Source of the DNA: Bacillus sp. RAR_GA_16
GTDB lineage: Bacteria; Bacillota; Bacilli; Bacillales; Guptibacillaceae
NCBI RefSeq assembly: GCF_020165985.1
Contig: NZ_JAIUKZ010000009.1
Coordinates: forward strand, 1-64,000
Reading direction: 5' to 3'
DNA length: 64,000 bases
This document shows positions 42,569 to 51,095 of this stretch, one piece after another. Both the position numbers and the translations under genes were made by a program. Position 1 is the first letter of the stretch. The number at the start of each line of letters is the position of its first letter. A model generated the notes under the pieces. It did not search any database. It was not told where the DNA came from and worked only from the letters and a program-made list of their open reading frames with translations.

Positions 42569-43363
42569 ATGAACCCCGATTTAAAACAGATCACCGATTT
42601 TACGATGAATTTTTTTAGTCTTAAAGGAAAAGTAGCGATCATTACTGGAGGCAATTCAGGGATTGGACAGGGGTTTGCCCTAGCGTTAGCGAAAGCTGGA
42701 GCCGACATCTTTGCGGTAAGTATGGCAGAAGATGATAACCAGACAAAGGAATTGATTGAAGCGGAAGGCGTTCACTATCATTTAATGATTGGGAATCTCA
42801 CAGAAGATGGTTTTTGTAAAGCGGTCGTTGATCGATGCTTAAGTGTTTTTGGTCAAATCGATATTCTTGTCAACAATGCCGGGATTAACATTAACGAACC
42901 AGACGTGACAAAGTTTACTAGATTGCATTGGGATAAGATGGTATCTGTTAACTTAAATGCGCCATTTGAACTGTCGCACGAAGTAGCCAAGCAAATGATT
43001 CCACAGCGAAGTGGAAAAATCATTAATACGTGTTCCTTGTTTTCGTATCTTGGTGGTCAGTGGTCGCCAGCTTATGCAGCGACAAAGCATGGCTTAGCCG
43101 GATTTACGAAAGCATATTGCGATGAGCTTGCTCAATATAATATTCAGGTTAATGGCATTGCGCCTGGTTACTTTGCAACGGACGTAACGAGAAGTACGAG
43201 AGACAATCTTGAAAGCAATCAGCGTGTTCTCGACCACATTCCAGCAAATCGCTGGGGGAATATCCAGGATCTGATGGGAGCGGTTGTTTTTCTTGCATCT
43301 GACGCTTCCAACTATGTAAACGGCACGCTACTAAACGTTGATGGTGGCTATCTCGTTCGATAA
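42569..43363 (+). CDS. SDR-family oxidoreductase, YgcW-like
   Basis: I place the start at the ATG at 42569, ten bases after AAAGGTGG; an in-frame GTG at 42554 is possible. 264 residues of the classical short-chain dehydrogenase: IITGGNSGIGQG (cofactor loop), NNAGI, catalytic Ser in NTCSLFSYLGG, Y-x3-K in YAATKHGLAG, and DGGYLVR at the end. It oxidises or reduces a sugar or polyol with NAD(P). It heads a cluster SDR - FAD oxidase - FGGY kinase, the same trio as E. coli ygcW-ygcU-ygcE. Confidence 0.87.
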   Translation: MNPDLKQITDFTMNFFSLKGKVAIITGGNSGIGQGFALALAKAGADIFAVSMAEDDNQTKELIEAEGVHYHLMIGNLTEDGFCKAVVDRCLSVFGQIDILVNNAGININEPDVTKFTRLHWDKMVSVNLNAPFELSHEVAKQMIPQRSGKIINTCSLFSYLGGQWSPAYAATKHGLAGFTKAYCDELAQYNIQVNGIAPGYFATDVTRSTRDNLESNQRVLDHIPANRWGNIQDLMGAVVFLASDASNYVNGTLLNVDGGYLVR

Positions 43364-43399
43364 TTTCTATTAAACTATGATAACGATAAAGGAGAATTG

Positions 43400-44875
43400 A
43401 TGATGCATAACCTATTAGAACAGTTAACATCACTACTTTCAGAGGAACAAATTGTAACGAGTGAAGAGGCGCTCTATGATGCTTCTGCGGACCGTTACAA
43501 AAAGTACGCCAAAACGAAAAATGTCCTTGATGTTCCATCACCACTTGCGATTGTGTACCCTCAGTCCTCAGAAGAAGTAAAGACCCTTCTCATGTTCTGT
43601 AACGAAAATAACATTAACGTGATCCCGAGAAGCGGGAAAACAGGCACTGAAGGCGGTCTTGAGAACTGGAAGGAAACATCGATCGTCATCGATGGATCGA
43701 AGATGAATGAAATTATTAAAATGGATACGTACAACATGCAGGCAACGGTTCAGTCTGGTGTGAAGCTGCAAACATTGGAAGATGAACTTCGCAAGCTAGG
43801 CTATACGACGGGACACTCCCCGCAATCGAAGCCAGTGGCACAATTTGGTGGCCTTGTTTCCACTAGAAGTATCGGGCAGTTTTCTACTTTATATGGTGCG
43901 ATTGAAGATATGGTCGTTGGACTTGAATGTGTTTTTCCAGAAGGACAGGTTTCGAAAATTAAAAATGTACCGCGACGTTCTGGCGGCCCTGATATTCGCC
44001 ACATTGCGATCGGGAATGAAGGCGCACTTTGTTATATTACAGAAGTAACGGTGAAAATTTTCAAGTATATGCCCGAAAATAATTCGTTCCACGGCTACCT
44101 CATTAAAGATGTAGAAACAGGTATTAAAGTGTTACGCGAAGTAATGGTAAACGGCTACCGCCCATCTGTTGCACGCGTTTACTCAGAAGAAGATGCACGA
44201 CAGCATTTTGAGCATTTTTATAAAGATCATTGTGTGTTGATTTTCACGACGGAAGGACCTAAAGGCATTGTAGAAGCAACAAATACGGGAATTGAAGAAG
44301 CCGTGGAAAAATTCGAGTCGGGTATTGTTGAGAAGGTCGATTCCTCACTTATTGAAACATGGTTCAACAACTTGAACTGGGATGAAAGCCGAATTGAGCG
44401 AGAAGTTCAGGATATGATCGATCACAATTCTCATGATGGCTTTACGACGGAAGTATCAGCGGATTGGGAAACAATCCCGAAGCTCTACAACAATGTGATT
44501 GAGCGTATTAAGAATGAGTTTGATCGTGCCGATGAGCTGACGATGCTTGGGGGTCACTCGTCTCATAGCTATCTAAATGGAACGAATATGTACTTTGTTT
44601 ATAACTATACAATTAACTGCGCACCAGAAGATGAAATGCGCGTCTACCACCATCCGATTCACGAGATTATTATCGAAGAAACATTGAAGATGGGTGGATC
44701 GATGTGTCACCACCACGGAATCGGGAAGTACCGTTCTGAATGGACGAAGGAAGAGCACGGATCTGCGTATTACATGCTTGAAAAATTAAAAGAAGCATTT
44801 GATCCAAAAGGCATTATGAATCATGGAACAATTTTCCCTCAACCGAGCGAAGTGAAAAAATACATTCGCAGCTAA
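43400..44875 (+). CDS. FAD-linked oxidase, YgcU-like
   Basis: 491 residues; the ATG at 43400 or the adjacent one at 43403 follows AAAGGAGA. FAD-binding type-4 domain (about 45-225; NVIPRSGKTGTEGGLENW, GYTTGHSPQSKPVAQFGGLVSTRSIGQFSTLYG) and a C-terminal domain ending MCHHHGIGKYRSEW...FDPKGIMNHGTIF. The HHHGIGK motif is shared with alkyldihydroxyacetone-phosphate synthases and YgcU. It likely oxidises a hydroxy acid or sugar acid. Encoded between the SDR and the kinase. Confidence 0.87.
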   Translation: MMHNLLEQLTSLLSEEQIVTSEEALYDASADRYKKYAKTKNVLDVPSPLAIVYPQSSEEVKTLLMFCNENNINVIPRSGKTGTEGGLENWKETSIVIDGSKMNEIIKMDTYNMQATVQSGVKLQTLEDELRKLGYTTGHSPQSKPVAQFGGLVSTRSIGQFSTLYGAIEDMVVGLECVFPEGQVSKIKNVPRRSGGPDIRHIAIGNEGALCYITEVTVKIFKYMPENNSFHGYLIKDVETGIKVLREVMVNGYRPSVARVYSEEDARQHFEHFYKDHCVLIFTTEGPKGIVEATNTGIEEAVEKFESGIVEKVDSSLIETWFNNLNWDESRIEREVQDMIDHNSHDGFTTEVSADWETIPKLYNNVIERIKNEFDRADELTMLGGHSSHSYLNGTNMYFVYNYTINCAPEDEMRVYHHPIHEIIIEETLKMGGSMCHHHGIGKYRSEWTKEEHGSAYYMLEKLKEAFDPKGIMNHGTIFPQPSEVKKYIRS

Positions 44876-44888
44876 GAGGAGGGAAACT

Positions 44889-46322
44889 ATGGCGAATCGA
44901 TACATTATGGGCATTGATAATGGCTCACAAAGCACAAAAGTAGTGATCTATGATATGGAAGGCCATGAAGTAGCCTTTGGTTCACAGACGCTACGGGAAA
45001 CTTTAACGCCTGAACCAGGCGTCGTGATTCATCCAGATGATGATTTATGGGATAGCGTCTATTACGCTGTGAAAAATTGCTTAGCGAATTTTTCAGGTGA
45101 TCCAAGTGACATTGCAGCGATTGGCTTGTGTACGATCCGCTGCTGTCGCGTTTTGTTAAACGAAGATGGTGATTTAGCCCATCCAGCGATTAGCTGGATG
45201 GATGCTCGATTATCTAAACCATACGAGCACGAAGATGATCGCGTTCAGTATGTGACGACCACCTCAGGTTATTTAGGACTGCGATTAACTGGAGAGTATA
45301 ATGATACCGCGGGCAATTGTGAAGTATTTTGGCCGGTTGACCGCGAAACGTTGGACTGGTCGAAGGATGATCGTGTGATTCACGAAAATGGGCTACGCAG
45401 AGAGATGCTTTTTAATCTCGTGAAGCCAGGTGAAAAGCTTGGATCAATCCGTAGTGGGCTAGCAAAGGAATTTGGTTTTGCAGAAGGGATTCCAGTTGTC
45501 GCCACTTCAAATGATAAAGCAGTCGAAGTGCTAGGGTCAGGGATTCAAAATGATCGCTCTATAATGATTTCACTCGGCACCTTTATTTCTTCGATGTTAT
45601 TGAGAGAGCACTATTATGAGGATGCAAAAAACTTTTTCCCTACGTTTGCTTCGATTCCATTTAAATACGTTTATGAGTCGAACGGGATTCGACGGGGCTT
45701 GTGGACGGTGAGCTGGTTTAAGAAATTAATCGGTGAAGAGCTTTTAACGGAAGCCGAGAAGTTAGGCATTTCAGAGGAAGCATTTTTAAACCAGAAAGCA
45801 GAGGAAGTACCGGCGGGCAGCGACGGCTTAATCACAATTCTTGATTGGCTCGCTTCCCCTGATAAGCCGTATCGAAAAGGGCTCATGCTTGGCTTTGATC
45901 AACGTCACTCCAGGTATCACATTTACCGTTCCATCCTAGAAGCGATTGCGTTTAATATCAAAAACAATATTGATGAGATGGTAGAGGAAATTAATTTAGA
46001 ATTGCATGAAGTCGTCGTGATTGGCGGAGGTTCAAAGAGCGATCTTATGATGCAAATTCTCGCTGATGTGTTCAACTTACCTGTCCATCGAAGAAAAGGA
46101 AATAGTAGCGCCTGTTTAGGGGCAGCGATTAGCGCTTCGACGTACTTAGGGATTTACGAAGATTTTTCCGAAGCGATCGACACAATGGTGAAAACAGAAA
46201 AAACGTTTAAACCAAATGGGGAGAATCACCAATTTTATAAAAAAGTAAATGAAACCGTTGTGCAGCAGGTGCGAAAGCATACGGACGAGATTTTCAAACT
46301 TTCTTATCCGATTTTTAAATAA
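44889..46322 (+). CDS. FGGY-family sugar kinase, YgcE-like
   Basis: 477 residues; AGAGGAGGG precedes the ATG at 44889, 13 bases after the oxidase stop. The phosphate-1 loop is MGIDNGSQSTKVVIYD, ISWMDAR and SGYLGLRLTGEYNDTA follow, then GTFISS and GGGSKSDLMMQILADVFNLPVHRRKG with SACLGAAISA. It phosphorylates a sugar or polyol with ATP, the step that commits it to metabolism. The substrate is not deducible; no transporter is in the cluster. Confidence 0.88.
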   Translation: MANRYIMGIDNGSQSTKVVIYDMEGHEVAFGSQTLRETLTPEPGVVIHPDDDLWDSVYYAVKNCLANFSGDPSDIAAIGLCTIRCCRVLLNEDGDLAHPAISWMDARLSKPYEHEDDRVQYVTTTSGYLGLRLTGEYNDTAGNCEVFWPVDRETLDWSKDDRVIHENGLRREMLFNLVKPGEKLGSIRSGLAKEFGFAEGIPVVATSNDKAVEVLGSGIQNDRSIMISLGTFISSMLLREHYYEDAKNFFPTFASIPFKYVYESNGIRRGLWTVSWFKKLIGEELLTEAEKLGISEEAFLNQKAEEVPAGSDGLITILDWLASPDKPYRKGLMLGFDQRHSRYHIYRSILEAIAFNIKNNIDEMVEEINLELHEVVVIGGGSKSDLMMQILADVFNLPVHRRKGNSSACLGAAISASTYLGIYEDFSEAIDTMVKTEKTFKPNGENHQFYKKVNETVVQQVRKHTDEIFKLSYPIFK

Positions 46323-46384
46323 GCTTTCTTGGGGAATCATGGTAGGGTAGGATCTGTTGATATCAATCGGCTCAAATGAGAGAA

Positions 46385-46430
46385 AAGCAATTGTTATTTT
46401 CGAATAGGAAATAACGATTGCTTGTTTTCG
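46385..46430 (+). terminator. Terminator of the SDR-oxidase-kinase operon
   Basis: AAGCAATTGTTATTTTC (46385-46401) pairs with GGAAATAACGATTGCTT (46407-46423) with one mismatch, followed by GTTTT. Confidence 0.75.
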
Positions 46431-46470
46431 CTGCGCGAGTATCTGGATGAGGCGAAAGGAATGGAAGAGT

Positions 46471-47181
46471 ATGATTAAATTAGATACGAATCATTTAACA
46501 AAACTAGAGGAAGACGTTCACCGCAAGCTATCGGAAGTTGTGGCGACGAACGATAAGTTGAAAATTATTGAGGCGGCTGAACTGTGTGAGGTGTCGCCGT
46601 CGAAAGTATCAAAACTGGTGCGGAAATTAGGGTTTGATAACTTTAAGCAGTACAAGCTGTACTTTAGCGGCCAGCAAATTTATACGGAAAAGCAGAAAAA
46701 GTCCAGTGAGATTGATCGCCTGATCCAGTTCTTAGAAAATTTCGATCCAGCGCTTATTGATGATTTTGTTTCAGTGTTTGAAAAATATAAGAAGGTCATT
46801 ATTTACGGACTCGGTCCATCGTTTATTAGTGCTGAGTATTTCGGCTATAAGCTAACGATTTCTTCTGACAAAAATGTAACGGTCGCACAAAGCGAGGACT
46901 TTGCGAGTCGCCTCGCAGACGAAGATACGCTTCTCATTGTTTTATCTGTAACAGGAAAATTTTCTTCCTTCGAAAATTTGTTTGCTGAATCGAAGAAGAA
47001 TGGCGCCACGATCATGCTGGTGTTAGAAGAGTATGTGAATACGCTAGACTCCATGGCCGACTATATTTTTTATTTATCAAAGGTTCACCAGGATAGCAGC
47101 CTGCTTCCCTTTGAAAAAACGCGAACGGTGTTTTTTATTTTTATTGAAGAAGTGATTGCGAGGATGAGAGGGGAACGGTGA
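46471..47181 (+). CDS. RpiR-family transcriptional regulator
   Basis: The start is the ATG at 46471 after AAAGGA; the upstream in-frame ATG at 46447 lacks a ribosome site. 236 residues: N-terminal helix-turn-helix (about 15-70, AAELCEVSPSKVSKLVRKLGFDNFKQYK) and a SIS sugar-phosphate domain (about 95-225, VIIYGLGPSFISAEYFGYKL and LLIVLSVTGKFSS). RpiR proteins sense phosphosugars, so this is the likely regulator of the adjacent cluster, responding to the kinase product or a later intermediate. Confidence 0.86.
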   Translation: MIKLDTNHLTKLEEDVHRKLSEVVATNDKLKIIEAAELCEVSPSKVSKLVRKLGFDNFKQYKLYFSGQQIYTEKQKKSSEIDRLIQFLENFDPALIDDFVSVFEKYKKVIIYGLGPSFISAEYFGYKLTISSDKNVTVAQSEDFASRLADEDTLLIVLSVTGKFSSFENLFAESKKNGATIMLVLEEYVNTLDSMADYIFYLSKVHQDSSLLPFEKTRTVFFIFIEEVIARMRGER

Positions 47182-47193
47182 ATAAGATAGGAT

Positions 47194-47231
47194 GCGTCTT
47201 ACTTTCTATGGCATGAGGTAAGACGCTTTTT
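47194..47231 (+). terminator. Bidirectional terminator
   Basis: GCGTCTTAC (47194-47202) pairs with GTAAGACGC (47218-47226), followed by TTTTTAG. It separates the regulator from the lipase-like toxin locus read from the other side. Confidence 0.82.
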
Positions 47232-47239
47232 AGTGGAAG

Positions 47240-47578
47240 TTAAGCAGAAGGAGTATCTTCATATGTGATCGTTAGACTCTGGACCTTTATATCGTCGGCC
47301 TGTCTGTTTAACGATTTCACCGCCTGTTCAGACTGGTTTTCTAAAGCTGTTAGCAGCGTGCGGTTTGCCATCGTATAACGCTCGGTTTCTTCTTCCATTG
47401 CTTTAACAATTTCTCCCTGCTGATCTTCGCTAATGATAATACTCCGTACCATATTTAGAAACTGTTCATCGATATGATGAATGTCGTCAATGGCATCCTG
47501 AAGTTGCTGTTGTTTAGATAATAAACTTGTGGATTCAAGAATTTGTTCTTTTACAGTTAACGAATGTAATTCTTTCAA
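47240..47578 (-). CDS. Small helical partner protein of the lipase-like effector
   Basis: 112 residues, no signal peptide. Predicted as two long helices (about 1-50 and 58-100) with LLSKQQQLQDAIDDIHHIDEQF and EEETERYTMANRTLLTALENQ. This size and helix-turn-helix hairpin plan fits WXG100/Lap-type proteins that escort type VII secretion effectors. AAGGAGG lies before the ATG. It is the last gene of the leftward operon, 24 bases after the effector. The secretion-partner role is inferred from form and context. Confidence 0.72.
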   Translation of the reverse strand: MKELHSLTVKEQILESTSLLSKQQQLQDAIDDIHHIDEQFLNMVRSIIISEDQQGEIVKAMEEETERYTMANRTLLTALENQSEQAVKSLNRQADDIKVQSLTITYEDTPSA

Positions 47579-47602
47579 GAAAAAACCTCCTTAGTCGACT
47601 CC

Positions 47603-49465
47603 TTAAATGAGTGAAAAAAGCTTAGAAACTCGGTCATCTTCACGAAACAAGTCTTCAATCGCTATGCGATATTTTTCAATATAGTCATATCCTCTTGTTA
47701 CTTGCTTTCGAAGAGCAGACAGTTCATAGTCGAAATCAACACCTTGAAGAGGAGGAATAGATTCGTGAACAGAGATATGACGAATGGTTTTACTTAGTCG
47801 ACTGAAATAGATGTGCTTTCGAAGATACATGCTATAATGGGCGGGGTTTTGCTCAATATCATTTACTTTCGTGAAAACTTGATGCTTTTGTTTTAAGTAT
47901 TCTTCCTCGATCTCTCGATTCACAGCGAGTTCGAACCGTCGAATGGCCTCTTCTTTTTCCTGAATGATGGATTTCCCATCTCGATACATTCGAAGAGATG
48001 CGGATATGTTCACCAGGATGGGCTCACCATTCTGACTTGTGGAGTAGACCATATCTGTACCCTGGTATGATTTATTGCCAGACCTCGTAGCTTCAAGCAT
48101 TTCAGCTATGCTATGACTGGATACGATCGTATCCATCAGTTGTTTGTATTCTTCTTTATTTAGAGTCTCCAAATGTGAGAGAATCTGCGTGTAATTATGG
48201 TAAAGCCTGGTAGCTAAGATCGCATCTCCAGCGATTGGAGGTGGTTGGGGAATCACTGAATCGTAGCGAATCTGATCCATTTTCCAAATAATATCCTCAA
48301 TGTCTTGTAAATCTTTCTCTACTTCCTCAAAAACATTAATAAGCTCATTTTTTTGGTCAGTTGTGATATAGTTTGCTTCTACTAACTTCCCGAAAATGGT
48401 GTCTCCGTTTTGCGTAATAACGTGAACATTATCGAGAAGCTTAGGAACTTTTTCGTTCATTCTTTCGACCATATCACTAAATTTTGATTGATCGAGCAGA
48501 TAAGTTCCAGAGAGATTTGCGATAGCATTGCCTTCTAATAGGTCAGGATCGAAACCTACCAGAGCCTTAAGCACTTGATCATTTCCACCTTTTTTAGAGG
48601 CATCCGTATAATTGATGGCAAGCTGCTGAAAGTCTTCAATCACATGATCAGGAATTTCATCAACCAATTCTCGAATGCCATTGTAAGTGGGATTTGTATC
48701 GATCATGTCTACGTCCCCAAGTGTAACAAATCCTCTGACACCACTTGTCCCATATAACGGATCATCATAGGAGATGGTCTGGTGAACCCTGTTTGCTTTT
48801 TGACTGTAGTAATCTTTGGTGAAGGCTTCGAGAGCTTTGGGGTCTATGTTGTAGATAGCACTGAGGTTATGAGGCGAAATGGAAAACTTTTTTGAAACTT
48901 CTCTTTGAAAGTTAGTATCAGCCACCCATAACTGATAGTAATTAGTTTGTGCACCATTTACACTATAGACTTCATCAAATGTATCGTACAAAAGTAGAGC
49001 TGTTGTATTATTGTTATGGGCTAGTGAATGAGAAAGGCCAATTACCGAGACAGTATTGTCATTCTCCGAGATGTGAAATTCGTTTTTTACATCTTTAACA
49101 AATTCATTTGTCATCCTCGCTTGTGAATAATCTTTACCAGCAAACATTGCTTTAATGTTATAAGTCCAATCATCATATCCTTGGGACCCCTGAGAAATAA
49201 CAAAAATTTCATTGATGTCATTTTCTTTTGATTTAAAATGAATGGCTGTACCGTCATAACCTGAAGAATCTCCTTCAAGTCTCATAGACTCAGATGAGTG
49301 AAAGATATCTACGTTAGCAGGAAGAACTTCCCCGAATTCTTCAAGATAAATTCGTTGTACTTCTTGAATGAAATCCTTATTGGAGAGATTGCTATATTCT
49401 AATTCTGTTATTCTTAGACGAAACTCTCTGGAATTTGATAAATGAATCGTCATAAGTTTACTCAC
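47603..49465 (-). CDS. Lipase-like protein with long helical C-terminus, candidate T7SS effector
   Basis: 620 residues with no signal peptide or membrane helix. Residues ~1-200 look like a class-3 lipase alpha/beta-hydrolase core: DGTAIHF (71-77), ISQGSQGYDDWTYNIKAMF (around 90-108) and the nucleophile-like VIGLSHSLAHNNNT (S145), then VYSVNGAQTN. The usual GxSxG is GLSHS here. Residues ~260-620 are strongly helical and coiled-coil-like. The toxin-first, helical-tail order is the reverse of LXG toxins and matches what I recall of S. aureus TslA. Start at GTG 49465 (alternative ATG 49453). It overlaps by eight bases with the upstream lipoprotein gene, so expression is coupled. Confidence 0.75.
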   Translation of the reverse strand: MSKLMTIHLSNSREFRLRITELEYSNLSNKDFIQEVQRIYLEEFGEVLPANVDIFHSSESMRLEGDSSGYDGTAIHFKSKENDINEIFVISQGSQGYDDWTYNIKAMFAGKDYSQARMTNEFVKDVKNEFHISENDNTVSVIGLSHSLAHNNNTTALLLYDTFDEVYSVNGAQTNYYQLWVADTNFQREVSKKFSISPHNLSAIYNIDPKALEAFTKDYYSQKANRVHQTISYDDPLYGTSGVRGFVTLGDVDMIDTNPTYNGIRELVDEIPDHVIEDFQQLAINYTDASKKGGNDQVLKALVGFDPDLLEGNAIANLSGTYLLDQSKFSDMVERMNEKVPKLLDNVHVITQNGDTIFGKLVEANYITTDQKNELINVFEEVEKDLQDIEDIIWKMDQIRYDSVIPQPPPIAGDAILATRLYHNYTQILSHLETLNKEEYKQLMDTIVSSHSIAEMLEATRSGNKSYQGTDMVYSTSQNGEPILVNISASLRMYRDGKSIIQEKEEAIRRFELAVNREIEEEYLKQKHQVFTKVNDIEQNPAHYSMYLRKHIYFSRLSKTIRHISVHESIPPLQGVDFDYELSALRKQVTRGYDYIEKYRIAIEDLFREDDRVSKLFSLI

Positions 49466-50114
49466 TTTCTGTAATGAATTTGATGGATTCCAACCAATTA
49501 TAAGTAGTGGTTTTGTAATCTTTCATCACTTGATTACAGTCACTTTCAACATTACCCTTACTACACTCTGAAAGTGTTGTCACTTCAATAGCCCCGTTAT
49601 TTTCTGTGTTCTGAATCAAGGCGACAATTCCAAAGTAACCATCTTCATCTTCATAAAAAGATCTTTGTATCGTACGTCCGTCTAGTTTTTTTTCTTGAAA
49701 TTGTAGAGGGAGATCAAAATTTTCTTCAAGAGTTTGTAAGCTAGATTTCATAAATTCAGCTTTCATAAATTGATAGTATTTCATGTTGATTCTCGTACTT
49801 ACATTATTATCTTTAAAACCAATACTATATTTTTCACTATCGTCTTGTACATAATACCCTCTTTCATCTATAACGCCCTCTTGAGGGAAGTTCATACTAT
49901 AAGCTCCAGTTTTAGAAAGAAAAGGATAAAATCCTTCTTCAGTTTCGTTAATCGATTGAAGGAAGCCCATAGTAAATTCATCTTCAAATGCATTTACATT
50001 CGGCAGTTTATCTGCCTCTACTTTCTCTGGATCCGTAGTTTGATTTTCTTCACTCATTTGACAGCCTCCTATAAAAATAGATAAAACCATGAGTAGACTA
50101 ATAAATAATCTCAT
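49458..50114 (-). CDS. Lipoprotein, candidate immunity protein, copy 1
   Basis: 218 residues. Signal with lipobox FIGGC (Cys 18), a TTDPEKVEADKLP linker and a mixed alpha/beta domain (FEDEFTMGFLQSINETEEGFYPFLSKTGAYSMNFP, VIDERGYYVQDDSEK, ...YNWLESIKF) with a Cys pair near the end (ECSKGNVESDC). GGAGGATAAC precedes the ATG. It is immediately upstream of and overlaps the lipase-like gene. A surface-anchored lipoprotein is where immunity against a lipase attacking the outer leaflet would be needed; inference from position. Confidence 0.76.
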   Translation of the reverse strand: MRLFISLLMVLSIFIGGCQMSEENQTTDPEKVEADKLPNVNAFEDEFTMGFLQSINETEEGFYPFLSKTGAYSMNFPQEGVIDERGYYVQDDSEKYSIGFKDNNVSTRINMKYYQFMKAEFMKSSLQTLEENFDLPLQFQEKKLDGRTIQRSFYEDEDGYFGIVALIQNTENNGAIEVTTLSECSKGNVESDCNQVMKDYKTTTYNWLESIKFITESE

Positions 50115-50329
50115 TGTTATCCTCCAGCTTCATATGTTGTTGTAGGTCTCTTATTAAAAGATACAATAGATAACCTTTTCAGGGAATGTCGCAAGGAGAT
50201 TTTCTTGGATGGTTAGTTAAGTGAGGACATTCGTACTAGTTTTCATTTAATATATTTATTGTCATCTTCAAAGAAAACAATGTTTATTTGTCGATTGCGG
50301 AACTTTAGTTTGATGGTATTCATTCGTGC

Positions 50330-50977
50330 TTATGGATTTGATAGAAACACAATCGATTCGAGCCATTTGGAGTAGATAGCTTTTATGTCCTGAATGACTT
50401 GATCGCAGTTTGAACGATTATCTTTACATTCAGATACTGTTGATATTTCGATCGCACCATTTAGTTGAGTGTTTTGTATCACTATTACATAACCAAAATA
50501 CCCATACTTATCTTTATAAAAAGCTTTTTGAAGTAAACGACCTTCCAATTCTTTCTTTTTAAAATTTAATGGAGTGTCAGAGTTCTCACTAATTGTTTGA
50601 AGTCTGGATTTCATCGATTTTTGTGTCATAAAATGTAAATAGGTGATATTGATTCTGGTATTGGCATTCTCATCATTTACACCCAGACTAATTTTCTCCG
50701 TCTCATCTTGTAGATAATAGCCTCTTTCATCCATTACTGCTTGAGCAGGAAAATCCATTTTATATCTTCTCGTGCCCGATAAGAAGGGATAAAATCCTTC
50801 TCTCGTCTCTTCAGTTGATTGTAAGAAACCTCTCGTAAATTCATCTTCAAAAGCTTTTACTTTCGGTAGATCTTCAGGGTCAACTTTTTCAGGATCAGTC
50901 GTTTTGAACTCATTATTTATTTGGCAGCCTGCTATTAAAAAAAATAAAAAAATGAATAGAATGATTGGTTGTTTCAT
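50330..50977 (-). CDS. Lipoprotein, candidate immunity protein, copy 2
   Basis: 215 residues; I choose ATG 50977 after GGAGGGAGC over the ATG at 50989. Colinear paralogue of copy 1: lipobox LIAGC, TTDPEKVDPEDLP, KAFEDEFTRGFLQSTEETREGFYPFL, MDERGYYLQDETEK, ECKDNRSNC, KWLESIVF. The upstream sequence containing ATTAAAAGATACAATAGAT (near 51015) also occurs before copy 1 (near 50155), so the gene was duplicated with its promoter. Divergence between the copies suggests different specificities. Confidence 0.76.
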   Translation of the reverse strand: MKQPIILFIFLFFLIAGCQINNEFKTTDPEKVDPEDLPKVKAFEDEFTRGFLQSTEETREGFYPFLSGTRRYKMDFPAQAVMDERGYYLQDETEKISLGVNDENANTRINITYLHFMTQKSMKSRLQTISENSDTPLNFKKKELEGRLLQKAFYKDKYGYFGYVIVIQNTQLNGAIEISTVSECKDNRSNCDQVIQDIKAIYSKWLESIVFLSNP

Positions 50978-51095
50978 TGCTCCCTCCAAATTGATGGTTG
51001 TTTATCTCTTCTATTAAAAGATACAATAGATTTACTTTTATTGGAATGAATTGGACTAATCCTATTTCATTTTATCTATATGAGAGGAGGATTTT

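Noticed and set aside
47240..50977. Phage lysis or lipase cassette
   Set aside because: No holin, endolysin or phage structural genes nearby; lipoprotein partners and lack of a signal peptide fit a secreted toxin locus better.
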